Below, one piece after another: positions 51,918-59,803 of a stretch of 64,000 nt of DNA; the first letter of the stretch is position 1, and each line of letters begins with the position of its first letter. Below the pieces are notes generated by a model, which searched no databases, had not been told where the DNA came from, and saw nothing but the letters and a program-made list of their open reading frames with translations. This DNA comes from Cupriavidus sp. MP-37 (GTDB lineage Bacteria > Pseudomonadota > Gammaproteobacteria > Burkholderiales > Burkholderiaceae). A program made the translations under genes and the position numbers. The stretch lies in NCBI RefSeq assembly GCF_020618415.1, contig NZ_CP085344.1, forward strand, positions 891,001 to 955,000, in the 5' to 3' direction.

Positions 51918-51958
51918 CAAAAACGGCGCATGCCTTCGGGCATGCGCCGTTTTTTTTT
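51918..51958 (+). terminator. Rho-independent terminator after purM
   Basis: Fourteen-bp perfect stem AAACGGCGCATGCC/GGCATGCGCCGTTT (51921-51934 with 51939-51952), a stable TTCG loop and a run of T. Confidence 0.95.
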
Positions 51959-52093
51959 GTCCGCGCGCCGGCGGACAGGGGCATCTAGGTGTTTACCCGC
52001 GCCACGCACTGTCATCGTGTTCAGATGCTGCCTTAGTGCATTGCACCAAACCCCGGCATGCACATGCACCATTTCTGACAAACAATATTTTGC

Positions 52094-52123
52094 TTGATTG
52101 TATGGCGGTTTATGGCCTAATGT
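52094..52123 (+). promoter_or_regulatory. Promoter and operator of the hydantoinase operon
   Basis: In the 334-bp gap between purM and the transporter, the 14-mer ATTGTATGGCGGTT at 52097-52110 is identical to one at 58133-58146 in front of the gntR gene. A possible -35 TTGATT (52094-52099) and a weak -10 TAATGT (52118-52123) flank it, so the motif would cover the promoter, as for a repressor. The rest of the gap holds the purM terminator and nothing I recognise. Confidence 0.6.
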
Positions 52124-52232
52124 ACTGAGCAAAGACGCCGCACAAGCATGCGGCGTCCGGAGACAACGCCTGAATCCGACGCCGGAATCACCGGTGCACC
52201 AAGGCGGGCCAGGGACCATTGGAGGATCCACC

Positions 52233-53561
52233 ATGCAAGCAGTCAGCATCGACGCCGCGGACAAAGGCGCGTCGGCCAGCAAACAGTCAGTCGCGCGTGT
52301 CGCCGGGGCCAGCCTGGCCGGCACCACGCTCGAGTTCTACGACCACTTCATCTATGGATCGGCCGCCGCGCTGGTCTTCCCCAAGCTGTTCTTCCCGCAG
52401 AGCGATCCGCTGACCGCGACGCTGCTGTCCTTTGCCAGCTACGGCGTGGCCTTCGTGGCGCGGCCGCTGGGCGCGGCGATCTTCGGCCACTACGGCGACA
52501 AGATGGGCCGCAAGTCGATCCTGATCATCACGCTGCTGATGATGGGCCTGGCCACCTTCGGCATCGGCCTGCTGCCCACCTATGCCACGGCCGGCGCGCT
52601 GGCGCCGCTGCTGCTGGTGCTGCTGCGTGTGGTGCAGGGCCTGGCGCTGGGCGGCGAATGGGGCGGGGCGGCGATCATGGTCAACGAGCTCGATCCCGAA
52701 GGCAAACGGCGCGGCATCCTCGGCAGCCTGGTGCAGCTGGCGGCGCCGATCGGCCTGCTGCTGGCCAACGGCATCTTCGCGCTGGTGACGTGGCAGGTTT
52801 CGGAAGAAGCCTTCCTCAGCTGGGGCTGGCGCGTGCCGTTCCTGCTGTCGGCGCTGCTGGTCGGGGTCGGGCTCTATATCCGCTCCAACGTGCGGGAATC
52901 CGGCATGTTCGAAAAGCTGGAGGAATCGCATGCCGAAGCGCGCGCACCCATCATGGAAGTGCTGCGCCACTACAAGAAGCAGCTGCTGATCGCCTTCGGC
53001 GCGCGGCTGGGCGGCGACATCGCCTTCTACGTGTTCACGCTGTTCCTGCTGTACTTCGTGCCGACCAAGCTGGGCCTGCCCAAGAGCATCGCGCTCAATG
53101 CGGTGCTGCTGGGCGCGGTGGCGCAGATCCTGTTCATCCCGATCGCCGGCCTGCTGGCCGACCGCATCGGCCGCCGTCCGGTGCTGATGATCGGCGGCAT
53201 CGGCGGCGCGGTTTGGGCCTTCGTGTTCTTCGCCATGGTCAAGACCGGCAGCCCGGCGCTGATCATGCTGGCCTCGTTCGTCGGCATGGTGCTGGTGTCG
53301 TTCATGTTCTCGCCGCTGGCGTCGTTCCTGCCCGAGCTGTTCGCCACCCGGGTGCGCGTGACCGGTGCCTCGCTGGGCTTCCAGTTTGCCGGCGTGTTCG
53401 GCGGCGCGCTGGCCCCGCTGATTGCCGTGGGCCTGCTCGACCGCTTCGGCAGCACTGCGCCGGTGGCGCTCTACCTGGCGGCGGTGTGCGCGCTGATCGC
53501 GGTGGCGGCGTTCGCGGCGCGTGAAACCGCGCGCATGCACCTGTCCGACGCAGACCGCTGA
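52233..53561 (+). CDS. MHS-type MFS transporter (metabolite:proton symporter)
   Basis: 442-aa major facilitator with twelve predicted membrane helices, of the ShiA/ProP/KgtP group: SLAGTTLEFYDHFIYGSAAALVFP opening, then GHYGDKMGRKSILI and LADRIGRRPVLMIGG signature loops. The ATG follows GGAGGA at 52221-52226. It is first of four co-directional genes with a hydantoinase, an amidase and a racemase-like protein, so it probably imports a cyclic ureide or pyrimidine-related compound. Confidence 0.92.
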   Translation: MQAVSIDAADKGASASKQSVARVAGASLAGTTLEFYDHFIYGSAAALVFPKLFFPQSDPLTATLLSFASYGVAFVARPLGAAIFGHYGDKMGRKSILIITLLMMGLATFGIGLLPTYATAGALAPLLLVLLRVVQGLALGGEWGGAAIMVNELDPEGKRRGILGSLVQLAAPIGLLLANGIFALVTWQVSEEAFLSWGWRVPFLLSALLVGVGLYIRSNVRESGMFEKLEESHAEARAPIMEVLRHYKKQLLIAFGARLGGDIAFYVFTLFLLYFVPTKLGLPKSIALNAVLLGAVAQILFIPIAGLLADRIGRRPVLMIGGIGGAVWAFVFFAMVKTGSPALIMLASFVGMVLVSFMFSPLASFLPELFATRVRVTGASLGFQFAGVFGGALAPLIAVGLLDRFGSTAPVALYLAAVCALIAVAAFAARETARMHLSDADR

Positions 53562-53601
53562 AGCGCGGCCGCTCTCCTTGTCCTCACAACGAATCCGTAC
53601 C

Positions 53602-55038
53602 GTGAAACAGTTCGACCTCATCATCCGCAACGGCACCGTGGTGACCGCCAGCGACACCATGCAATGCGATATCGGCATCGCCGGCGGCCGCATCGTGCAG
53701 CTTGGCCATGACCTGGGCGAGGCTGCGCAGGTCATCGACGCCAGCGGCAAGCTGGTGCTGCCGGGCGGCGTCGATGCGCACTGCCACCTGGACCAGCCGA
53801 TGCCGGACGGCTTGCGCATGGCCGATGACTTCGGCACCGGCTCGGTCTCGGCGGCGTGCGGCGGCACCACCACCGTGATCCCCTTCGCCGCGCAGGAGAA
53901 GGGCCATTCGCTGCGCGCGGCGGTGGCCGACTACCACCGCCGCGCCGGCGGCAAGTCGGTGGTCGACTACGCCTTCCACCTGATCGTGGCCGACCCCACC
54001 GAGGCCGTGCTGAACGACGAGCTGCCGGGCCTGATCCGCGAAGGCTATTCGTCGTTCAAGGTCTACATGACCTACGACGACCTCAAGCTGAACGATCGCG
54101 AGATCCTCGAGGTGCTGTCGGTGGCGCGCCAGGAAGGCGCGCTGGTGATGGTGCATGCCGAGAACTCCGACTGCATCGCCTGGCTGACCGACAAGCTGGA
54201 GGCGGCCGGCAACACCGCGCCGAAATTCCACGCGCTGGCGCGGCCGATGGCGATCGAGCGCGAGGCCACGCACCGCGCCATTACCTTCTCCGAGCTGGTC
54301 GACGTGCCGATCCTGATCGTCCATGTGTCGGGCAAGGAGGCGGTCGAGCAGATCCGCTGGGCGCGCAACCGCGGCATGAAGATCTTTGCCGAGACCTGCC
54401 CGCAGTACCTGTTCCTGACCGCCGAAGACCTCGACCAGCCCGGCTACCACGGCGCCAAGTGCGTGTGCAGTCCGCCGCCGCGCGACCGCAGCAACCAGCA
54501 GGTGATCTGGGACGGCCTCGCCGACGGGCTCTTCACCATCTTCTCGTCCGACCATGCACCGTTCCGCTACGAAGACGCGCAGGGCAAGAAGCCCGGCGGC
54601 CAGGAAGTGCCGTTCCAGTACATCCCCAACGGCATCCCCGGACTGGAAACGCGGCTGCCGCTGCTGTTCTCGGCAGGCGTGGTGGGCGGCCGCATCTCGG
54701 TCAACCAGTTTGTCGCGCTGACCTCGACCAACCCGGCCAAGCTCTACGGCCTGCATCCGCGCAAGGGCACCATCGCCATCGGCGCCGATGCCGACCTGGC
54801 GATCTGGGATCCGCAGCGCGAAGTGACGATCCGCAATACCGACCTGCACCATGCCGTCGACTACACCCCGTATGAAGGCCTGCGCGTGACCGGCTGGCCG
54901 GTGACCACGCTGGTGCGCGGCAAGGTGGTGGCGCACGAGGGCGAAGTGATGGCCGAGGCCGGCCACGGCGAGTTCCTGCCGTGCGGCCTGCCCGAAATGG
55001 CACGGCCGCGCTACCGCACCTCGGGCGGCACCCTGTGA
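53602..55038 (+). CDS. hydA: Hydantoinase / dihydropyrimidinase
   Basis: 478-aa amidohydrolase that opens hydantoin or dihydropyrimidine rings to N-carbamoyl acids. The metal site is intact: His60 and His62 in DAHCHLD, the carboxylated Lys153 in SSFKVYMTYDD, then LIVHVSG, ETCPQYLFLT and SDHAPF. The start is GTG 53602 (VKQFDLIIRNGTVV). It is preceded by the transporter (40 bp) and followed after 42 bp by the amidase. Confidence 0.94.
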   Translation: MKQFDLIIRNGTVVTASDTMQCDIGIAGGRIVQLGHDLGEAAQVIDASGKLVLPGGVDAHCHLDQPMPDGLRMADDFGTGSVSAACGGTTTVIPFAAQEKGHSLRAAVADYHRRAGGKSVVDYAFHLIVADPTEAVLNDELPGLIREGYSSFKVYMTYDDLKLNDREILEVLSVARQEGALVMVHAENSDCIAWLTDKLEAAGNTAPKFHALARPMAIEREATHRAITFSELVDVPILIVHVSGKEAVEQIRWARNRGMKIFAETCPQYLFLTAEDLDQPGYHGAKCVCSPPPRDRSNQQVIWDGLADGLFTIFSSDHAPFRYEDAQGKKPGGQEVPFQYIPNGIPGLETRLPLLFSAGVVGGRISVNQFVALTSTNPAKLYGLHPRKGTIAIGADADLAIWDPQREVTIRNTDLHHAVDYTPYEGLRVTGWPVTTLVRGKVVAHEGEVMAEAGHGEFLPCGLPEMARPRYRTSGGTL

Positions 55039-55080
55039 CCAGTGCTTTGCGTGACTGATGCCTTGACCGACACTGTAGAC

Positions 55081-56472
55081 ATGGAACTGACCAACCGCCT
55101 GGATGCCGCCACCATCGCCGCCCGCGTCGCCGCCGGGCGCCTCGATCCCGCCGAGGTGGCCGCGGCGTTCCAGGCCCGCATCGCGGCGCGCAACGACCAG
55201 CTCAACGCGGTCTTCGAACAACGCCAGGAACTGGTAGATGCCGACCTGGCGCAATTGCGCGCGCGCCTGGCGCAGGGCGAGCGCCCGCTGCTGGCCGGGG
55301 TGCCGGTGATCGTCAAGGACGTGATCTGGAGCCAGGGCCGGCGCGTGACGCAGGGCTCGCAGCTGTACCGCGACTTCATCGCGCCCGCCGACGCGATCGC
55401 GGTCGAACGGCTGCGCCGCGCCGGTGCGATCGTGCTCGGCATGGGCAACACCTCGGAGTTCGCCTGCAAGGGGCTGACCACCAACAAGGTCTACGGCCTG
55501 ACGCGCCATCCGCTCGATGCCACGCTGACCGCGGGCGGCTCGTCGGGCGGCTGCGCGGTGGCGGTGGCGGCCGGCATGGCGCCGCTGGCGCTGGGCACCG
55601 ATGGCGGCGGCTCCAGCCGGCGTCCGCCCGCGCATGCCGGCGTGGTCGGCTTCAAGCCCTCCTACGGCGCGATTCCCGACGCGGTCGGCTTCGCCCACGC
55701 CTTCAACGGCATCCAGGTGATTGCGCCGATCACGCGCACCGTCGCCGATGCCGAGCTGATGTTCGAGGCGCTGGCCGGCGCCGATCCGCGCGATCCCGAT
55801 ACCCTGGGCTTTTCGCTAAGCGCGGCGCGACCGCTGCATACGCTGAAGATTGCGGTCAGCCCGCGCCTGGGCCTGGACACGCCGGTCGACGACGATGTCG
55901 CGCAGGCCTTCGAGCAGGCCGTGGCCCGCCTGCAGGCCGCGGGGCTGAGTATCGAGCGCGCCGACCCGGCGTGGCCGCAGGGTGCCGACGAGGCCGCGCT
56001 GATGCCGCTGCAGCATGTCGGCCTGGCCAACCTCTATGGCGATGCCTGGCGCCGCGACCCGGAGGTGTTCGATGCCGACGTCGCGCGCCAGATCGAGCGC
56101 GGCCTGGCGTGGACCGGCGCCGAGGTGGCGCGCGCGCGCGAGGCCAGCCGGCAGATCGCGCTGGCGCTGGCCGGCTTCTTTACCCGCTTCGACCTGCTGC
56201 TGTGCCCGACCACGCCGTGCGTGGCCTGGCGCAACGACCGCCTGGGGCCGGAGCGCATCGGCGGCGTGGCAGTGGAGCCGCGCGCCCACGCGGTGTTCAC
56301 GCCCTTCTTCAACCATGCGCTGGCGCCGGCGATCTCGGTGCCTTGCGGCAGCGGCCGCGATGGCCTGCCGGTGGGGCTGCAGATCGCCGGCCCGCGCGGT
56401 GCCGACCGCAACGTGCTGGCCGCCGCCAGGCTGGTCGAGAACTTGCTGGCGTCTTCCGTCAATCCTGCCTGA
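55081..56472 (+). CDS. Amidase signature family hydrolase
   Basis: 463-aa Ser-cisSer-Lys amidohydrolase. The triad is complete: Lys79 in VIVKDVIW, Ser154 in GGSSGG and Ser178 in GTDGGGSSRR, with the 24-residue spacing between serines seen in characterised amidases. ATG 55081 gives the family N-terminus (MELTNRLDAATIAARV). Following a hydantoinase, it may hydrolyse the N-carbamoyl product or another amide in the same route; that is inference from position. Confidence 0.93.
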   Translation: MELTNRLDAATIAARVAAGRLDPAEVAAAFQARIAARNDQLNAVFEQRQELVDADLAQLRARLAQGERPLLAGVPVIVKDVIWSQGRRVTQGSQLYRDFIAPADAIAVERLRRAGAIVLGMGNTSEFACKGLTTNKVYGLTRHPLDATLTAGGSSGGCAVAVAAGMAPLALGTDGGGSSRRPPAHAGVVGFKPSYGAIPDAVGFAHAFNGIQVIAPITRTVADAELMFEALAGADPRDPDTLGFSLSAARPLHTLKIAVSPRLGLDTPVDDDVAQAFEQAVARLQAAGLSIERADPAWPQGADEAALMPLQHVGLANLYGDAWRRDPEVFDADVARQIERGLAWTGAEVARAREASRQIALALAGFFTRFDLLLCPTTPCVAWRNDRLGPERIGGVAVEPRAHAVFTPFFNHALAPAISVPCGSGRDGLPVGLQIAGPRGADRNVLAAARLVENLLASSVNPA

Positions 56473-56480
56473 TCCCTGAC

Positions 56481-57230
56481 ATGCGAATCCTTGTTCTGAA
56501 TCCCAACACCAGCGCAGGCATCACCGCGCGCCTGATGGCCGCGGCCACCGAAGCCGCCGCGCCCGGCACCGAGCTGGTGCCGCTGACCGCCAGCCGCGGC
56601 GTGCCGTATATCGCCACCCGCGCCGAGGCGCAGATCGGCGGCGCCATCGCGCTGGAAATGCTGGCCGAGCATCACGGCCAGTTCGACGCGGCGGTCATCG
56701 CCGCCTTCGGCGATCCGGGCCTGATGGGCGCGCGCGAGCTGTTCGACCTGCCCGTGGTGGGCATGGCCGAGGCGGCGATGCTGTCGGCCTGCATGCTGGG
56801 CCGGCGCTTTGCCATCGTCACCTTTGCGCGCGCGCTGGGCCCCTGGTACGAGGAATGCGTCGACATGCACGGCCTGCGCGGCCGGCTGGCCGGCATCCGC
56901 ATGCTCGACGGCAGCTTCGCCTCGGTGTCGGACGTGCAGGAAGAGAAGGAAGCCGTGCTGGTTGAGCTGGCCAACCGCGCGGTGGTGGAGGACGAGGCCG
57001 ACGTGGTGATCCTGGCCGGCGCGCCGCTGGCCGGCCTGGCCGCGCGCGTGCGCGACCGCATTCCGGTGCCGGTGGTCGACCAGATGGCCGCCGCCGTCAA
57101 GCAGGCCGAGGCGCTGGTAGCGCTGCAGCCGCGCAAGGCCACCGCGGGCACGTTCCGCCGGCCCGACGTCAAGCCCACGCTGGGTTTGCCCGCGGCACTG
57201 GCGGCCCGCATCGAGCACCGCGAGGCGTAA
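56481..57230 (+). CDS. Asp/Glu/hydantoin racemase family protein lacking the catalytic cysteines
   Basis: 249-aa protein with the HyuE-type N-terminus MRILVLNPNTSAGITARL and the family segment FGDPGLMGARELFDLPVVGMAEAA. In cysteine-dependent family members a Cys lies just before FxDPGL and another about 105 residues on; here the positions are Ala75 (IAAFGDPGL) and Ala181 (LAGAPLAG). The only cysteines are in MLSACML and YEECVD. Racemase activity is therefore doubtful. It is the fourth gene of the hydantoinase unit, eight bases after the amidase stop. Confidence 0.85.
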   Translation: MRILVLNPNTSAGITARLMAAATEAAAPGTELVPLTASRGVPYIATRAEAQIGGAIALEMLAEHHGQFDAAVIAAFGDPGLMGARELFDLPVVGMAEAAMLSACMLGRRFAIVTFARALGPWYEECVDMHGLRGRLAGIRMLDGSFASVSDVQEEKEAVLVELANRAVVEDEADVVILAGAPLAGLAARVRDRIPVPVVDQMAAAVKQAEALVALQPRKATAGTFRRPDVKPTLGLPAALAARIEHREA

Positions 57231-57257
57231 CGCCGTTCGGATAGGCTTCAACTCCTG

Positions 57258-57330
57258 CCGTCATTCCCGCGAAAGCGGGAACCCAGCGTCGTTAAAAGTC
57301 ACTGGGTCCCCGCTTTCGCGGGGACGACGG
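57258..57330. repeat. Inverted repeat of the TCATTCCCGCGAAAGCGGGAA type
   Basis: Two inverted arms, 57258-57287 (itself containing CCCGC-GAAA-GCGGG) and 57302-57330 (containing CCCCGC-TTTC-GCGGGG), lying between convergent racemase-like and gntR genes. Elements of this shape are dispersed in many proteobacterial genomes. It could fold as a cruciform and end both transcripts. It is a different family from the CTCTCCCGC elements elsewhere in the window. Confidence 0.75.
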
Positions 57331-57348
57331 TCCCGCTGACGCCGCGGC

Positions 57349-58092
57349 TCAGACCGCGGCGAACACCGCTTCCAGGTCCACCTTTTCCTCGGCCGGCAAC
57401 TCCAGCCGCAACGTGCTTTCGACGTGGCCGAGGTGCTCGCTCATCAGCCGCGCGGCGCGTTCGCCGTCGCCGGCTTCCAGCGCATCGACGATATCGTCGT
57501 GCTCGTGGTGCGGGCATGACGGCACGCCCGGCGCGTCATACAGCGCGATGATCAGGCAGGTCAGCGAGCACAGCTCGCGCATGTACTTGCCCAGGTACTG
57601 GTTGCCCGTCATTTCCGCCAGCTTGCAGTGGAACTCGCCCGACAGCCGGATGATGGCGCGGCGGTCGTTGCTGTCGCGCGCCTGCGCTTCCTGGCGCGTG
57701 GTCTCGCGCAGCGCGCGCACGCCGCTGGCGCTGATCGCGCCGGCCAGGTCGCGCACCAGCGCGGGCTCCAGCAGGTGGCGGGAATGCAGCACCTGGCGCG
57801 CCTCGGCCACGCTCGGGCTGGAGACGAAGGTGCCGCGGTTGGGATGGACGGTCAGCACGCCCTCGTGCGCCAGCTTGGCGAAGGCCAGCCGCACCTTGGT
57901 ACGGCTGACGCCGAATACGCCGCCCAGCTTTTCCTCGACCAGCTTGGTACCCGGCGGCAGGCGGTGCTCCCAGATCGCGGTCAGGATGCGGTCGGCGATT
58001 TCCTCGACCGATGCGCCGCGCGCGCCGTCCGCCTCGGTGTCAGGGAGTCCGTCGGCAGGCTTGGCGGGCGGTTCGGCTTTGGTGCGTGGCAT
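57349..58092 (-). CDS. GntR family (FCD domain) transcriptional regulator
   Basis: 247-aa FadR-type regulator. The winged helix (about residues 30-95) includes EHRLPPGTKLVEEKLGGVFGVSRTKVRLAF and VHPNRGTFVSSPS; the FCD ligand domain has metal-ligand type histidines in FHCKLAEM, HHEHDDIV and SEHLGHVESTL. I choose ATG 58092 because a TACAAT -10 at 58138-58133 would put transcription start near 58126, downstream of the alternative ATG at 58134. It faces the hydantoinase operon and shares its 14-bp operator motif. Confidence 0.92.
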   Translation of the reverse strand: MPRTKAEPPAKPADGLPDTEADGARGASVEEIADRILTAIWEHRLPPGTKLVEEKLGGVFGVSRTKVRLAFAKLAHEGVLTVHPNRGTFVSSPSVAEARQVLHSRHLLEPALVRDLAGAISASGVRALRETTRQEAQARDSNDRRAIIRLSGEFHCKLAEMTGNQYLGKYMRELCSLTCLIIALYDAPGVPSCPHHEHDDIVDALEAGDGERAARLMSEHLGHVESTLRLELPAEEKVDLEAVFAAV

Positions 58093-58132
58093 GGCGGTTG
58101 CGCGGTCCGGAGAAAAGACAGTCGGTGCTGTC

Positions 58133-58146
58133 ATTGTATGGCGGTT
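58133..58146 (-). promoter_or_regulatory. Probable autoregulatory operator of the gntR gene
   Basis: ATTGTATGGCGGTT (plus-strand reading) is identical to 52097-52110 before the transporter gene. On the minus strand it contains TACAAT, which fits a -10 box about 40 bp before the chosen gntR start, so binding here would block transcription. Confidence 0.6.
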
Positions 58147-58200
58147 CAGCGTCAAGTGTATAACACCGAGGGTGGGCCGGTTGCCGCCTTCGGCGCTGCC

Positions 58201-58719
58201 TTATTTCGCGCCGAGCTTGTCCAGTGCGGTGCCGGTCACGCGGCAGATGCGCCAGTCGGGCAGCACGTCGGCACCCATGGCCTGGTAGAAGTCGATCGAC
58301 GGCTGGTTCCAGTCCAGCACCGACCATTCGAAGCGCCCGCAGCCGCGCTCCACCGCCAGTGCCGCCAGGTGCTTGAGCAAGGCCTTGCCCAGCCCGTGGC
58401 CACGCCAGGCCGGATCGACATACAGGTCTTCCAGGTAGAGGCCGGGCTTGGCCAGGAAGGTCGAGAAATTATGGAAGAAGAGGGCAAAGCCGACCGCCTT
58501 GCGGGCCACCTCGCCCCCCTCGCCCGCCTCGCCATCGACTTCGACCAGCACGGCCTCGGCATGCGGCTTGGCGCCGAACAGCGCCGCCTCGATCTTCTGC
58601 GGCGTGGCTTCGACGAGATGCGTCAGTTTTTCGTATTCGGCCAGCGCCAGGATCAGCTTGAACAGGGTTTCGCTGTCGGCCGCGGTGGCGGGGCGCAGCG
58701 TGAAGGTCGGCTTGGACAT
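58201..58719 (-). CDS. GNAT family N-acetyltransferase
   Basis: 172-aa single GNAT domain of the spermidine/diamine acetyltransferase-like subgroup: LEDLYVDPAWRGHGLGKALLKHLA (acetyl-CoA site RGHGLG) then RFEWSVLDWNQPSIDFYQAMGA. The substrate is not known. It stands between the gntR gene and miaA, reading with miaA-mutL on the minus strand. Confidence 0.92.
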   Translation of the reverse strand: MSKPTFTLRPATAADSETLFKLILALAEYEKLTHLVEATPQKIEAALFGAKPHAEAVLVEVDGEAGEGGEVARKAVGFALFFHNFSTFLAKPGLYLEDLYVDPAWRGHGLGKALLKHLAALAVERGCGRFEWSVLDWNQPSIDFYQAMGADVLPDWRICRVTGTALDKLGAK

Positions 58720-58798
58720 TGCGGGTCGGCTTGCGAGTACAGGAACCGGGAATTATCGCCTGTCCGTCACTCGCCATGCCAGCGTGCATGCGGCCGGA

Positions 58799-59767
58799 TC
58801 AGTGTGCGAAGTCCGCGAGCCTGCGCACCTGGTCGACATAATCGGCCGCCAGGCAATCCACCACCAGCCGTTCGGGCGTGCTGCGCAGCCAGGTCAGCTG
58901 GCGCTTGCACAGTTGCCGCGTGGCGGCGATGCCGCGCTCGCGCATGGTGGCAAAGTCGGCGTCGCCGTCCAGGTATTCCCACACTTGCCGGTAGCCGACG
59001 CAGCGGATCGACGGCAGACCCGGATGCAGGTCGCCACGCGCGCGCAGCCGCTCGACTTCTTCGATAAAGCCGTGCGCGAGCATGGCGTCATAGCGCCGCG
59101 CGATGCGGGCATGCAGCGCCAGCCGGTCCGAGGGCTCGAGCGCGATCACGCGGTAGCGCTGGTCGGCCGCGCCGGCAAAGGTGCGGCCCTCGGCCTGGCG
59201 CGCCAGCAGCGCCGACATCGGCTGGCCGGACAGCCGGTGGATCTCGAGCGCGCGCTGGATGCGCTGCGCGTCATTGGGCGCGAGCCGGGCCGCGGTGACC
59301 GGGTCGACCTCGGCCAGCATCGCATGCAGGGCCGGCCAGCCGCGCTCGGCGGCGAGCTGGTCGAGTTCGGCGCGCAGCGCGGCGTCGGCCTGGGGCAGGT
59401 CGTTGAGTCCCTGTGTCAGCGCCTTGTAATACAGCATGGTGCCGCCGACGATCAGCGGCACGTGGCCGCGCGCGCGGATCTGCGCGATCAGCCGCTCGGC
59501 GTCGCCGACGAACTGCGCGGCCGAATAGCTGTCGGCCGGGTCGATGATGTCGATCAGGTGGTGCGGCGCCACGGCCAGTTCGTCGCGCGTCGGCTTGGCA
59601 GTGCCGATGTCCATCTCGCGGTACACCAGCGCCGAGTCCAGGCTGATGATCTCGACCGGCGCGTCGGCCGCCAGCGCCAGCGCGGCGGCGGTCTTGCCCG
59701 ACGCGGTGGGACCGAGCAGGCAGACCACGGGCGGATGCGCGGCGGAATCGTGGGGGACGGCGGACAT
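58799..59767 (-). CDS. miaA: tRNA dimethylallyltransferase
   Basis: 322-aa enzyme that adds a dimethylallyl group to A37 of tRNAs reading U-initial codons. P-loop [14 protein letters not shown], then [34 protein letters not shown], and C-terminal [14 protein letters not shown] with [12 protein letters not shown] are intact. It follows mutL by 36 bp, the widely conserved mutL-miaA order. Confidence 0.97.
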   Translation of the reverse strand: MSAVPHDSAAHPPVVCLLGPTASGKTAAALALAADAPVEIISLDSALVYREMDIGTAKPTRDELAVAPHHLIDIIDPADSYSAAQFVGDAERLIAQIRARGHVPLIVGGTMLYYKALTQGLNDLPQADAALRAELDQLAAERGWPALHAMLAEVDPVTAARLAPNDAQRIQRALEIHRLSGQPMSALLARQAEGRTFAGAADQRYRVIALEPSDRLALHARIARRYDAMLAHGFIEEVERLRARGDLHPGLPSIRCVGYRQVWEYLDGDADFATMRERGIAATRQLCKRQLTWLRSTPERLVVDCLAADYVDQVRRLADFAH

Positions 59768-59803
59768 CGAAAAGCCTTGAATCGAAGGAGAGCGTGCGCG
59801 CGC

